The notes under the pieces: generated by a model
Database searches by the model: none
What the model was told of the DNA's origin: nothing
What the model saw: only the letters and a program-made list of their open reading frames with translations
Origin: Candidatus Latescibacterota bacterium
GTDB lineage: Bacteria; Latescibacterota; MVCY01
Direction: 5' to 3'
DNA length: 26,276 nucleotides
Assembly: GCA_030629295.1 (NCBI GenBank)
Contig: DAOVPH010000001.1
Span: 1 to 26,276, forward strand
Part shown: positions 6,547-16,028 of the stretch, piece by piece
How the letters are laid out: the number at the start of each line of letters is the position of its first letter
How positions within the stretch are numbered: the first letter of the stretch is position 1
Position numbers and translations under genes: made by a program

Positions 6547-7251
6547 ATGAAAAGAAGTAAAAGATATAACCAGGGCATAGCTGCTTTTGATAGGATGGCC
6601 TATTATGAGCCGATGAAAGCTATTGAGTTCTTAGAGCAGTTGCCTAAAGCTAAATTCGACGAGACGGTAGAGGTAGCCTTCAACCTTGGAGTTGACCCCA
6701 GGCATGCTGACCAGATGGTTCGGGGAACAGTGGTGCTGCCCCAAGGCACTGGCAGAAAGATTACGGTCCTGGTGTTTGCTAAGGGAGAAACTGAGAAACA
6801 GGCTAAGGAAGCAGGGGCAGATTATGTGGGAGCCGATGAATATATTCAAAAAATCTCTGAGCAGGGGTGGATCGAGTTCGATGTAGCCATAGCTACCCCG
6901 GATATGATGAGTAAGGTAGGGAGATTGGGAAAAATCCTTGGCCCTCGAGGCCTGATGCCAAATCCCAAAAGCGGTACAGTCACTTTCGATGTTGCCAAGG
7001 CGGTAAAAGAGGCCAAGGCGGGAAGAATCGAGTTCAGAGTGGACAAAACCGGTAACTTACATGCTTCTATCGGGAAAATATCCTTTACCCCCAAACAACT
7101 CCTGGAAAACTTACATGCTCTTCTGGATGCTGTGGTGCGTGCAAGACCTTCGGCCGTTAAGGGGCAATATATTAAATCTATAACTTTATCCACCACTATG
7201 GGCCCAGGAATCAGCTTAGACAAACAGGCGGCACTGGGTATGTTAAAGTAG
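6547..7251 (+). CDS. rplA: Large ribosomal subunit protein uL1
   Basis: L1 forms the mobile stalk next to the E site and in many bacteria represses translation of its own rplK-rplA message. The protein is 234 aa, the usual size. Family marks are KFDETVEVAFNLGVDPRHADQ, the KVGRLGKILGPRGLMPNPK stretch near residues 122-140 (the L1 signature) and the C-terminal YIKSITLSTTMGPGISLD. It follows rplK by 6 bp and precedes rplJ by 9 bp, so all three are probably on one message. Confidence 0.96.
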   Translation: MKRSKRYNQGIAAFDRMAYYEPMKAIEFLEQLPKAKFDETVEVAFNLGVDPRHADQMVRGTVVLPQGTGRKITVLVFAKGETEKQAKEAGADYVGADEYIQKISEQGWIEFDVAIATPDMMSKVGRLGKILGPRGLMPNPKSGTVTFDVAKAVKEAKAGRIEFRVDKTGNLHASIGKISFTPKQLLENLHALLDAVVRARPSAVKGQYIKSITLSTTMGPGISLDKQAALGMLK

Positions 7252-7260
7252 GACTTCATA

Positions 7261-7785
7261 ATGACAAGAGAAGAGAAGCAAAAAGAGGTTGCTTACTTAT
7301 CGAAGCTGTTCTCCTCTTTTAAGGGAATATATCTGACTGACTTCACTGGTTTAAATGTAGAGTTACTCACCAGTTTAAGGCGCAAGCTCAGGGACTGTTC
7401 TATTTCATACCGGGTAGTTAAGAACACCTTGGCGGCTCAGGCGGCTAAACAAGCAGGTCTGGATGAATTGATGGAGTTCATAGAAGGCCCTACGGCGTTA
7501 GCTTACACCGATGGTGACCCAGTGATGCCGGCAAAGGTTATCTCTGAATTTCTGGAAGAGGGGCAGCGTCCTCGTCTCAGGGGTGCCTCAATAGAGGGTC
7601 AACTATATACTGCAGAACAAGTGGCCACACTCGCTACCCTACCCTCTAAGGAGGAGTTGCTGAGTGAGATTCTCTGGGGAATTAGTTCACCTATTTGTGG
7701 TTTAGTAACGTCTCTTCAGTCGATTTTACGAACCTTGGTAACTACCCTTGATGCAATAGCTAAGCAGAGAGAACAAGAGACTTAA
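7261..7785 (+). CDS. rplJ: Large ribosomal subunit protein uL10
   Basis: L10 anchors L7/L12 dimers to the stalk base. The protein is 174 aa. The N-terminal globular part has GIYLTDFTGLNVELLTSLRRKLR and YRVVKNTLAAQAAKQAG, both family-typical; the C-terminal helix (about 130-174) is the L12-docking spine. AGGAC lies just before the ATG. Only 9 bp separate it from rplA, so there is no room for the long structured rplJ leader through which L10-L12 controls synthesis in E. coli. Confidence 0.95.
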   Translation: MTREEKQKEVAYLSKLFSSFKGIYLTDFTGLNVELLTSLRRKLRDCSISYRVVKNTLAAQAAKQAGLDELMEFIEGPTALAYTDGDPVMPAKVISEFLEEGQRPRLRGASIEGQLYTAEQVATLATLPSKEELLSEILWGISSPICGLVTSLQSILRTLVTTLDAIAKQREQET

Positions 7786-7824
7786 ATCTTGGATATTTTA
7801 AAAGTAATTTAAAGGAGGAAAACA

Positions 7825-8223
7825 ATGCCAGTAAAAAAGGGAACTAATGTGAAGACGATTGTAGACTCGATAAGCAATCTGACAGTCCTGGAGCTTGCGG
7901 AGTTAGTTGACGTGTTGCGGGAGAAATTTGGAGTCCAAGCAGTTGCCCCGGTGACGCAAACAGCAGCCCCTACCGCTGAGGCAGCAGAAGCTGCCCCTAA
8001 GGCGGAAGAGAAAACCGAATTCGATGTAATCTTGACCGGGATTGGGGACAAGAAGATTCAAGTGATTAAAGTGGCGAGAGCACTTACTTCTCTTGGATTG
8101 AAGGAAGCAAAGGCCCTGGTAGATTCTGCCCCTAAGCCATTAAAAGAAGCGGTATCTGAGGCAGAAGCTGAAGAGGCGAAGGCAAAGCTGGAGGAAGTAG
8201 GGGCAACAGTAGAAATTAAATGA
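7825..8223 (+). CDS. rplL: Large ribosomal subunit protein bL12 (L7/L12)
   Basis: L12 is the flexible multi-copy stalk protein that recruits translational GTPases. The 132-aa protein has an N-terminal dimerisation helix pair with SNLTVLELAELVDVLREKFGV, an Ala/Glu/Pro-rich hinge (about 41-62) and a C-terminal domain with EKTEFDVILTGIGDKKIQVIK and LGLKEAKALVDSAPKPLKE. A perfect AAAGGAGG at 7812-7819 serves the ATG, the strongest site in this block and consistent with the high L12 copy number. The stop overlaps the ATG at which the rpoB frame opens (ATGA). Confidence 0.96.
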   Translation: MPVKKGTNVKTIVDSISNLTVLELAELVDVLREKFGVQAVAPVTQTAAPTAEAAEAAPKAEEKTEFDVILTGIGDKKIQVIKVARALTSLGLKEAKALVDSAPKPLKEAVSEAEAEEAKAKLEEVGATVEIK

Positions 8224-11200
8224 GGAGTGTGAGAGTCTTGAGCAAAGCAGGTTTTGTTCAACGTTATTATTACGGGAAGCTGCCCACGGTTATTGATATA
8301 CCAGATCTGCTTGAGGTCCAGATTAATTCCTTTCGAGATTTTCTTCAGGCGGATGCTCCACCAGAGAAAAGGGCTCGACAGGGTATACAGGCTGTTTTTA
8401 TGGATATTTTCCCTATTACCGATGTGCATAATCTTTTTTCTCTGGAATTTTTGGGATATTCTATAGGCAAACCAAAATATAATATATTTGAATGCCAGGA
8501 GAGAAATCTGACCTATGCGGCTCCCTTAAAGGCCAGACTCAGATTAGACATCAGAGAACGGGGGCAGATGCAGTTTAAGGAGGGGATCGAACAGACCGTT
8601 TTCTTAGGAGAACTGCCTCTGATGACGGATAAGGGTAGCTTCGTCATAAACGGCGCTGAGAGGGTTATCGTTGCTCAGCTTCATCGCTCCCCGGGGGTGT
8701 TCTTTGACGAAATCACCCACCCCAGCGGCAGAAGACTTCACTCTGCTCGTATTATTCCTTATCGAGGTTCATGGGTCTCTTTAAAGACAGATATCAACGA
8801 TATTCTCTATGTCTATATCGACCAGACAAAAAAAGTATATGTGACAGTGCTGCTTCGAGCGCTTGGCTTTCTGGATAATGAGCAGATTCTGAATCTGTTT
8901 CGGGACAAAAAAGGGGTGGAACTGATCGAGAATACACTGAGCAAAGATTCCATCGACAACCAGGAAGAAGCTTGGTATGCCATATACAGCCTTATGCGCC
9001 CCGGCGAACCGCCGAATGTGCAGACAGCTCAAGAGTTCTTTAACAACCTCTTCTTCAACCCCAAACGCTACAATCTGGGTAAGGTAGGTAGATATAGAAT
9101 CAATCAACGTCTGGGGATAGATGTTCCTTCTGACACCACGGTGCTTACTCCTGAGGATTTTGTGAAGATTACAGAGTATATGCTGGCCCTATACGAAGGG
9201 GAGGGTTACACTGACGATATTGATCACTTGGGAAATCGAAGGGTAAGGTTGGTAGAAGAATTGCTCAGTGAGCAGCTCAATATAGCTTTTTCTCGGATGG
9301 CCAGGGTAATCCGGGAAAAGATAAATCTGCGTGGTTCCGATTCTATAATCCCTCAAGAACTGGTCAATGCTCGTATTATATCCGCAGTAGTAGATTCTTT
9401 CTTTGGCTCCAGCCAGCTGTCCCAGTTTATGGACCAGATGAACCCTCTGGCAGAGCTGGATCACAAAAGAAGGCTCAGTGCCCTTGGGCCAGGAGGACTT
9501 ACCAGAAAAAGCGCTGGGTTCGAGGTAAGGGATGTTCATCATACTCATTATGGCAGAGTATGTCCTATCGAAACTCCTGAGGGACAAAATATCGGACTCA
9601 TGATCCGTCTGGCTACTTATGCTCGGGTTAACTCCTTTGGGTTTATTGAAACACCTTACCGGAGAGTTAAGAAGGGTCGAGTAACTACTAAAATGGAGTA
9701 TCTTACGGCCGACGAAGAGGATAGATACACTATTGCTCAAGCCAACGCCCCCTTAACTGAGGATGGGAGTTTTGTTCTTGAGTTAGTCAGATGCCGTAGA
9801 CGAGGCGAATTTTCCCTTGTCCCTCCTTCTGAGATCGATTATATGGATGTTTCGCCTAAGCAGATGGTGGGAGGATCGGCTTCACTGATTCCATTTCTGG
9901 AACACGATGATGCCAGCCGTGCCCTGATGGGTTCCAACATGCAGCGTCAAGCAGTGCCGTTATTGAAGACCGAACTTCCACTGGTGGGAACCGGAATGGA
10001 GCATAAAGTAGCTATTGACTCCAGAGCGGTGGTATTAGCACAACAGGCAGGCAAGGTAATCAGTGTTGATGCTGACAGAATTGTCATAAATCCCAAGCAA
10101 CCAACCAACGAGCCTGTCCGACTGTTGGGGATATCCAATTACCACACATATGATTTAATTAAATTCAGACGTTCTAACTCCGACAGTTGTGTTAACCAAC
10201 GCCCTTTGGTAGAAGTGGGCGACAGGGTGGAGGCGGGGCAACTTATTGCTGACGGGCAGGCCACCAGTCACGGCGAGCTTGCTCTGGGTGCTAATCTACT
10301 GGTTGCCTTTATGCCTTGGGAGGGTTACAATTTCGAAGATGCTATTGTCGTTAGTGAAAGGTTGGTTAAGGAAGACGTATTTACTTCTATTCATATTGTA
10401 GAATTTGAGGTCCAGGTGCGGAGAACTAGACTGGGGCCAGAAGAGATAACCAGGGATATCCCTAATGTTGGCGAAGATATGGTGAAAGATTTGGACGAGA
10501 GAGGGATAATTCGAATTGGAGCGGAGGTAAAAGCTGGGGATATCTTGGTGGGAAAAGTGACACCCAAAGGTGAAACCGAGCTTTCTGCGGAGGAAAGATT
10601 GTTGAGAACCATCTTCGGCGAGAAGGCAGGAGAAGTACGCGACACCTCCTTGAAGGCCCCTCCGGGAATGGAAGGGGTGGTTGTGGATGCGAAGTTGTTT
10701 TCTCGTAAACACAGAGATGAAAAGACGGGGAAAGAAGACAGGGGAAAAATCGCCTCCTTAAAAAACGATGACCAAAAGAGAATTACAAAGATCAAAACAG
10801 CACGAGATAGAGAGGTGAAGCGTCTTCTCCAGGGACAATGTTCAGGTCTTCTTCGAGATACTGAAGATGGTTCCGTAATCTGTAAATTTGGAGAGATTCT
10901 GGATGAAGCTGCTTTGGATCAGATTGACTTAGATGTTGTCCATCCAGATGATAAATGGGTTGAGGATAGGGATAACAATAGTAGGATTGAGAGCTTAATG
11001 AAAGCCAGTCAAGAGCTAATCAGCTCTGTGGAAGACGAACTGGATCAGCAGATCGACACGGTAATCAGGGGAGAAGAGCTGCCGATAGGTATACTTCAAC
11101 TGGTGAAGGTTTATGTAGCGCAGAAGAGGAAGTTAACCGTGGGAGACAAGATGTCAGGGCGTCACGGGAACAAAGGAGTGGTATCAAAGGTTGTTCCTGA

Positions 11201-11831
11201 AGGAGATATGCCTTATTTGCCAGATGGTACCCCGGTGGATATTATCCTCAATCCATTAGGAGTGCCTTCACGGATGAATCTGGGGCAGATATTGGAGACC
11301 AATCTGGGTTGGGCAGCGAAGCGCCAGGGTATCTGTGTCTCTACGCCTGTTTTTGATGGGGCTTCTCTGAAAGAGATCGAACAGGCTTTGAGCAAAGCTG
11401 GGCTTCCCAAAAATGGGAAAACGGTGTTGTATGATGGCAAAACAGGAAAAAGGTTCGATGAAGAGGTGACTGTGGGTTACATCTACATGATGAAACTTTC
11501 CCATTTAGCGGAGGATAAAATCCACGCCCGGTCAATTGGCCCGTATTCTTTGGTTACACAGCAACCGCTGGGAGGGAAAGCCCAGTTCGGTGGACAGCGC
11601 TTTGGAGAAATGGAGGTGTGGGCATTAGAGGCCTACGGAGCAGCTCATCTTCTCCAAGAAATGCTCACCGTTAAATCCGACGATGTGGAAGGAAGATCTC
11701 ACACTTACGAAGCAATTGTTAAAGGAGAGAACCTGCCTGACCCCAATATCCCCGAATCTTTTAGGGTATTAGTTAAAGAATTGCAGAGCCTTGCTCTCGA
11801 CATTCAATTTGAGAACGGGAAGAGAAAGTAG
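8220..11831 (+). CDS. rpoB: DNA-directed RNA polymerase subunit beta
   Basis: This is the catalytic beta subunit of RNA polymerase, 1203 aa from the ATG at 8220. The rifampicin region at about 400-422 is LSQFMDQMNPLAELDHKRRL followed by SAL; the residues equal to E. coli Q513, D516, H526, R529 and S531 are unchanged, while T525 is Asp and N518 is Met. Later marks are RVCPIETPEGQNIGL, PWEGYNFEDAIVVSERL, GKVTPKGETELSAEERLLR and GDKMSGRHGNKG (from residue 976). A charged, helical segment before GDKM is of the longer diderm-like kind. The start is ambiguous: ATG 8220 overlaps rplL by 4 bp without a good ribosome site, whereas AGGAG (8223-8227) better fits TTG at 8238, which gives MSKAGFVQRYYYG. 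The stop codon is part of the palindrome that follows. Confidence 0.96.
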   Translation: MRSVRVLSKAGFVQRYYYGKLPTVIDIPDLLEVQINSFRDFLQADAPPEKRARQGIQAVFMDIFPITDVHNLFSLEFLGYSIGKPKYNIFECQERNLTYAAPLKARLRLDIRERGQMQFKEGIEQTVFLGELPLMTDKGSFVINGAERVIVAQLHRSPGVFFDEITHPSGRRLHSARIIPYRGSWVSLKTDINDILYVYIDQTKKVYVTVLLRALGFLDNEQILNLFRDKKGVELIENTLSKDSIDNQEEAWYAIYSLMRPGEPPNVQTAQEFFNNLFFNPKRYNLGKVGRYRINQRLGIDVPSDTTVLTPEDFVKITEYMLALYEGEGYTDDIDHLGNRRVRLVEELLSEQLNIAFSRMARVIREKINLRGSDSIIPQELVNARIISAVVDSFFGSSQLSQFMDQMNPLAELDHKRRLSALGPGGLTRKSAGFEVRDVHHTHYGRVCPIETPEGQNIGLMIRLATYARVNSFGFIETPYRRVKKGRVTTKMEYLTADEEDRYTIAQANAPLTEDGSFVLELVRCRRRGEFSLVPPSEIDYMDVSPKQMVGGSASLIPFLEHDDASRALMGSNMQRQAVPLLKTELPLVGTGMEHKVAIDSRAVVLAQQAGKVISVDADRIVINPKQPTNEPVRLLGISNYHTYDLIKFRRSNSDSCVNQRPLVEVGDRVEAGQLIADGQATSHGELALGANLLVAFMPWEGYNFEDAIVVSERLVKEDVFTSIHIVEFEVQVRRTRLGPEEITRDIPNVGEDMVKDLDERGIIRIGAEVKAGDILVGKVTPKGETELSAEERLLRTIFGEKAGEVRDTSLKAPPGMEGVVVDAKLFSRKHRDEKTGKEDRGKIASLKNDDQKRITKIKTARDREVKRLLQGQCSGLLRDTEDGSVICKFGEILDEAALDQIDLDVVHPDDKWVEDRDNNSRIESLMKASQELISSVEDELDQQIDTVIRGEELPIGILQLVKVYVAQKRKLTVGDKMSGRHGNKGVVSKVVPEGDMPYLPDGTPVDIILNPLGVPSRMNLGQILETNLGWAAKRQGICVSTPVFDGASLKEIEQALSKAGLPKNGKTVLYDGKTGKRFDEEVTVGYIYMMKLSHLAEDKIHARSIGPYSLVTQQPLGGKAQFGGQRFGEMEVWALEAYGAAHLLQEMLTVKSDDVEGRSHTYEAIVKGENLPDPNIPESFRVLVKELQSLALDIQFENGKRK
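8223..8227 (+). promoter_or_regulatory. Candidate ribosome binding site for a TTG start of rpoB at 8238
   Basis: AGGAG lies 10 bases before the in-frame TTG at 8238. It is downstream of the ATG at 8220 and cannot serve it. TTG starts are used elsewhere here (ddl, rpoC). The choice changes the N-terminus by six residues only. Confidence 0.45.
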
Positions 11832-11855
11832 GGACAGAACAATGTTCTGTCCCTA
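11829..11855 (+). repeat. Perfect 27-bp palindrome between rpoB and rpoC
   Basis: The arms tagggacagaaca (11829-11841) and tgttctgtcccta (11843-11855) are exactly complementary around one central A. The rpoB stop TAG forms the first three bases. A transcript would form a strong hairpin, but no T-run follows, so a terminator is unlikely. The general form, tagRgac...gtcYcta, resembles the core of the repeats near 3360 and 16895, suggesting a related REP-like sequence. It could act in RNA stability or partial attenuation before rpoC. Confidence 0.75.
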
Positions 11856-11882
11856 CAGTGCCCAAAGTGAGGTGATTGGAAA

Positions 11883-14800
11883 TTGAGTCCTACCGGGTTA
11901 AAGACAATGGATTTTGATGCCATCAAAGTGAAGATTGCTTCCCCGGATGCTATTCGTAGCTGGTCTCATGGCGAGATTACCCGGCCGGAGACTATCAATT
12001 ATCGTTCCTTTAAACCAGAGCGGGATGGGCTTTTCTGTGAGCGGATTTTTGGACCTGAAAAAGATTGGGAATGCCATTGTGGCAAATATAAACGCAGACG
12101 CTATGAAGGCGTAATCTGTGACAAATGTGGAGTGGAAGTGACACGCTCCAAAATACGCCGAGAGCGAATGGGCCATATTGAACTGGCGGTACCTGCAGCA
12201 CATATATGGTTTGTCAAATCCATTCCCTCAAAGATTGGCTATCTGTTAGATATGTCTGTTCCCGAACTGGGAAGAATCATATATTATGATTCTTATGTAG
12301 TTATAGATCCTGGAAATGCTCCCGTGGAGAAAGGGAATTTACTCTCTGAGGATGAGATGTTAGATCTAAGAGAAAAGGGATACACTTTCGACACTGAAAT
12401 AGGGGCCAATGCTCTAAAGAGATTATTGGAGAAGATAAATATTGAGGACCTCTCAGTAGAACTTAGAACCCAGGTGAAGATAGAAACTTCTGCTCAAAGG
12501 AAGCAAGATTTATTGAAGAGATTGAGGGTTGTTGAGGGTTTTCGCCAGTCAGGAAATAGGCCTGAGTGGATGATCCTGAAGGTGCTGCCGGTTCTGCCTC
12601 CTGACCTTAGACCGTTGATCCCTTTGGAGGGAGGCAGATTTGCTACCTCTGATTTGAATGATCTTTACCGGAGGGTGATAAACCGGAATAACCGGTTGAA
12701 GAAGTTGATGCAGATTGGTGCTCCGGAGATAATTTTACGCAATGAGAAGAGAATGCTTCAGGAGGCAGTAGATGCCCTTTTGGACAATAGCCGTCGTTCC
12801 ACCACTACCCGGGCGGATAGTAGAAGGGAACTTAAGTCTCTCAGCGAGCTTATCAGGGGAAAACAAGGTAGATTCCGCCAAAATCTGCTGGGGAAGCGAG
12901 TCGACTATTCAGGCAGAGCAGTTATTGTAGTTGGTCCAGAGTTAAAGCTCTACCAGTGTGGCTTGCCCAAGGAGATGGCTTTGGAGCTATTTAAACCCTT
13001 TGTTATTAGACTATTGGTAAGAAGGGGCGTAGCACAGACAGTGAAGAGCGCCAAAAGGCTAATTGAGCGCAAAAGATCGGAAATCTGGGGCGCTCTGGAA
13101 GAAGCTATTCAAGACCGCTGTGTACTTCTCAATCGGGCTCCTACATTACACCGCCTTGGCATCCAGGCCTTTGAACCTGTGTTAGTGGAGGAGAAGGCGA
13201 TAAGGATTCATCCTTTGGTCTGTGCCGCTTTTAATGCCGATTTCGATGGCGACCAGATGGCAGTGCATATTCCCTTGTCTATTGAGGCCCAGATTGAGGC
13301 CAGGGTGCTAATGCTTTCCTCTAAGAATGTCCTTTTGCCTGCTAATGGCAAACCTGTCATTATTGATAAACCCCAGGATATCGCTCTGGGATGTTACTAT
13401 CTTACCAAGATAAAACCTGACAGCCATGGAGAAGGAAAGATATTCTCCAATCCAGAAGAGGTTCTGTTTGCTCACGAACACGATAGCGTTGGACTCCATG
13501 CCAAGATCAAGGTTAGGGTCGATGGTACCATAATCGAGACAACCGCGGGCAGGATCATCTTCAACCAGATACTTCCCCAGGGGTTTGGTTTTGTGAATAA
13601 GCTGCTGGAGAAAAACCAACTCCAAGAGATAGCGGCTTCCATCTATCGGAAGCTGGGAGCAACTCAGACGGTAGAGTTTGTTGATAAACTGAAGGATTTA
13701 GGATTCCACTATGCCACCCAAGCAGGTGTGACTTTTGGAATAGATGATTTGATCATTCCCCCGGAGAAACAGACCATAGTAAAAGAGGCTATGGGAGAGG
13801 TGAGTGAGATAGAAAAGCAGTACAATCAAGGGGTTATTACTGATAGTGAAAGATACAATAAAATTATTGATATCTGGACCCATACCACTAATGATGTGTC
13901 TCAGGCACTGCTTGAGGCACTAAGCAAGGATAGGCACGGTTTTAATCCGGTTTTTATGATGGCAGATTCGGGCGCTCGGGGCAGTCAGGAACAGATACGA
14001 CAGTTAGCAGGGATGCGAGGGTTAATGTCGAAACCTCAGAGGAAACTTACCGGGGGAGTAGGGGAGATCATTGAAACCCCTATCATTGCTAACTTTCGCG
14101 AAGGGCTTTCTGTGCTTGAGTATTTCATTTCTACCCATGGTACACGCAAAGGATTGGCAGATACGGCATTAAAGACAGCCGAAGCTGGTTACCTGACCAG
14201 AAAACTGGTGGATGTCGCCCAAGATGTAACTGTCATGGGACAGGATTGTGGGAGTATTCGGGGGATAAAGATTGAGGCGCTGAAGGATGGAGATGAGGTA
14301 GTAGAACCCTTGTTTGACAGAATTGTAGGCCGTGTGCTCTCAGAGGATGTAGCTGACCCTTTCACCGGGGAAATAATTACCTCTGCCGGACAGGAGATTA
14401 CTGAAGAGGTGGCTTCCAGAATAGTTGACGCTGGAGTTGAGTCAGCAAACATCCGTTCGGTGCTTACCTGTGAGTCCCGAAAGGGTGTTTGCGTCAACTG
14501 CTATGGAAGAAACTTAGCCACTGGAAAGCTGGTAAATATCGGTGAAGCAGTGGGGATTATTGCGGCTCAGAGTATTGGAGAGCCAGGGACTCAGTTGACT
14601 TTGAGGACTTTTCATGTGGGGGGTACGGCAAGCAGGATTGCAGAACAGTCCGAAATAGCGGCAAGACGTCCAGGAAAGGTGCAATACAGAGACATAAACT
14701 ATGTATCCAAGGACGGCAACAAACCTCCGTTTATTGTAGTAGGGAGAAACGGTTACTTAGAGTTGTTGGATGAACAAGAGATGGTACGAGGGAAACAGCA

Positions 14801-16028
14801 TGTGCCTTATGGTGCCCAACTTCTGGTGAAAGAGGGACAAAAGGTCGAGAAATCGGATGTGCTGATCAGATGGGATCCTTACAGCAATGTGATTTTGACC
14901 GACCGCCCTGGAAGGGTTAAATTCGTTGACATTAAGGACGGGGTTACCCTGCGCGAAGAGCTGGATGAAATAACAGGTCTGCGGCAGCGTGTCATTGTTG
15001 AACAGCGTGACAGATCCTTAAGTCCATGTATTGAAGTCCTTGACCCCAAAGGAAATAGACTTCGCAACTATAGTATTCCTGTGGGAGCACATCTACTGGT
15101 TCATGACAAGCAGACACTTGAGCCGGGAGATACGCTGGTTAAGATCCCCCGCGCTATGGTTAAGACAAAAGATATCACGGGTGGTCTGCCCAGAGTAACC
15201 GAACTGTTTGAGGCCCGAATTCCTAAATCTCTGGCCGTGGTCACTGAAATAGATGGGGAAGTCAAAATAGGAGGATTAATTCGAGGTTCCAGGGAGATAA
15301 TCGTCACTGGCGAAACTGGAGAACAGAGGACATATCTAATCCCTTACGGCAAACATTTAGTAGTTCACGATGGCGATTATGTGACCGCAGGAGAAAAGCT
15401 TTCCGAAGGTCCGGTGAATCCCCATGATACTTTGGCAATTCTGGGGCCGCAGAGGGTGGCTGAATACTTGGTTAATGAGGTCCAAGAAGTCTATCGTATG
15501 CAGGGAGTGAGGGTAAACGACAAGCATATAGAGATAATCGTTCGCCAGATGCTTCAAAAGGTGAAAATAATCGATCCAGGTGATACTAACTTTCTGGAAG
15601 GTGAGCGGGTGAATCGTTGGGTTGTGAATGAGGAGAACCAAAGAATAAATGCCGAAGGCGGCAAACCTACCACCTATGATTACGTGCTACTGGGAATAAC
15701 CAAAGCTTCCCTGATGACCGACAGTTTTATCTCAGCAGCCTCATTTCAGGAAACAACCCGGGTGCTTGCCGATGCGGCAGTGCAGGGCAAGGTCGATAGG
15801 CTGGCTGGGTTGAAGGAGAATGTCATTGTCGGGCGGCTTATTCCTGCCGGAACAGGAGCACCTCGATACAGAGGAATATCTTTTGTGGAGACCGACAATG
15901 TGACCATTGAACAGGAAACCTCGCCGGAAAGTGATTTGATACCTCAGGTGTCGTCAGTTTCCGTTGCCTCAGAACAGACCGCTAAGGAGGAGGATGTATT
16001 AAGTGCCGACTATAAATCAGCTAATTAG
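11883..16028 (+). CDS. rpoC: DNA-directed RNA polymerase subunit beta'
   Basis: This is the catalytic subunit that holds the active-site Mg. The protein is 1381 aa from TTG 11883, with AGGTGATT just upstream. The first zinc site is C64-x-C66...C79-x2-C82; NADFDGDQ (451-458) carries the three catalytic Asp. The bridge helix/trigger loop region is GTRKGLADTALKTAEAGYLT. The second zinc site is DCGSIRG plus CESRKGVCVNC. After TFHVGG the trigger loop is interrupted by a long insertion (roughly 920-1100) resembling the SI3 domain of Gram-negative RpoC; the sequence then returns with KDITGGLPRVTELFEARIPK, NEVQEVYRMQGV and LLGITKASLMTDSFISAASF. The tail overlaps rpsL by 26 bp in another frame. Confidence 0.97.
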   Translation: MSPTGLKTMDFDAIKVKIASPDAIRSWSHGEITRPETINYRSFKPERDGLFCERIFGPEKDWECHCGKYKRRRYEGVICDKCGVEVTRSKIRRERMGHIELAVPAAHIWFVKSIPSKIGYLLDMSVPELGRIIYYDSYVVIDPGNAPVEKGNLLSEDEMLDLREKGYTFDTEIGANALKRLLEKINIEDLSVELRTQVKIETSAQRKQDLLKRLRVVEGFRQSGNRPEWMILKVLPVLPPDLRPLIPLEGGRFATSDLNDLYRRVINRNNRLKKLMQIGAPEIILRNEKRMLQEAVDALLDNSRRSTTTRADSRRELKSLSELIRGKQGRFRQNLLGKRVDYSGRAVIVVGPELKLYQCGLPKEMALELFKPFVIRLLVRRGVAQTVKSAKRLIERKRSEIWGALEEAIQDRCVLLNRAPTLHRLGIQAFEPVLVEEKAIRIHPLVCAAFNADFDGDQMAVHIPLSIEAQIEARVLMLSSKNVLLPANGKPVIIDKPQDIALGCYYLTKIKPDSHGEGKIFSNPEEVLFAHEHDSVGLHAKIKVRVDGTIIETTAGRIIFNQILPQGFGFVNKLLEKNQLQEIAASIYRKLGATQTVEFVDKLKDLGFHYATQAGVTFGIDDLIIPPEKQTIVKEAMGEVSEIEKQYNQGVITDSERYNKIIDIWTHTTNDVSQALLEALSKDRHGFNPVFMMADSGARGSQEQIRQLAGMRGLMSKPQRKLTGGVGEIIETPIIANFREGLSVLEYFISTHGTRKGLADTALKTAEAGYLTRKLVDVAQDVTVMGQDCGSIRGIKIEALKDGDEVVEPLFDRIVGRVLSEDVADPFTGEIITSAGQEITEEVASRIVDAGVESANIRSVLTCESRKGVCVNCYGRNLATGKLVNIGEAVGIIAAQSIGEPGTQLTLRTFHVGGTASRIAEQSEIAARRPGKVQYRDINYVSKDGNKPPFIVVGRNGYLELLDEQEMVRGKQHVPYGAQLLVKEGQKVEKSDVLIRWDPYSNVILTDRPGRVKFVDIKDGVTLREELDEITGLRQRVIVEQRDRSLSPCIEVLDPKGNRLRNYSIPVGAHLLVHDKQTLEPGDTLVKIPRAMVKTKDITGGLPRVTELFEARIPKSLAVVTEIDGEVKIGGLIRGSREIIVTGETGEQRTYLIPYGKHLVVHDGDYVTAGEKLSEGPVNPHDTLAILGPQRVAEYLVNEVQEVYRMQGVRVNDKHIEIIVRQMLQKVKIIDPGDTNFLEGERVNRWVVNEENQRINAEGGKPTTYDYVLLGITKASLMTDSFISAASFQETTRVLADAAVQGKVDRLAGLKENVIVGRLIPAGTGAPRYRGISFVETDNVTIEQETSPESDLIPQVSSVSVASEQTAKEEDVLSADYKSAN
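15986..15993 (+). promoter_or_regulatory. Ribosome binding site for the GTG start of rpsL, inside rpoC
   Basis: GGAGGAGG lies 9 bases before the GTG at 16003, within the end of rpoC. It supports the GTG start and the rpoC-rpsL overlap, so ribosomes finishing rpoC may also feed rpsL. Confidence 0.8.

Noticed and set aside
9417..9485. Rifampicin-resistance allele of rpoB
   Set aside because: The main resistance positions (Q513, D516, H526, R529, S531 equivalents) are wild type; the T525D and N518M differences are more likely lineage variation.
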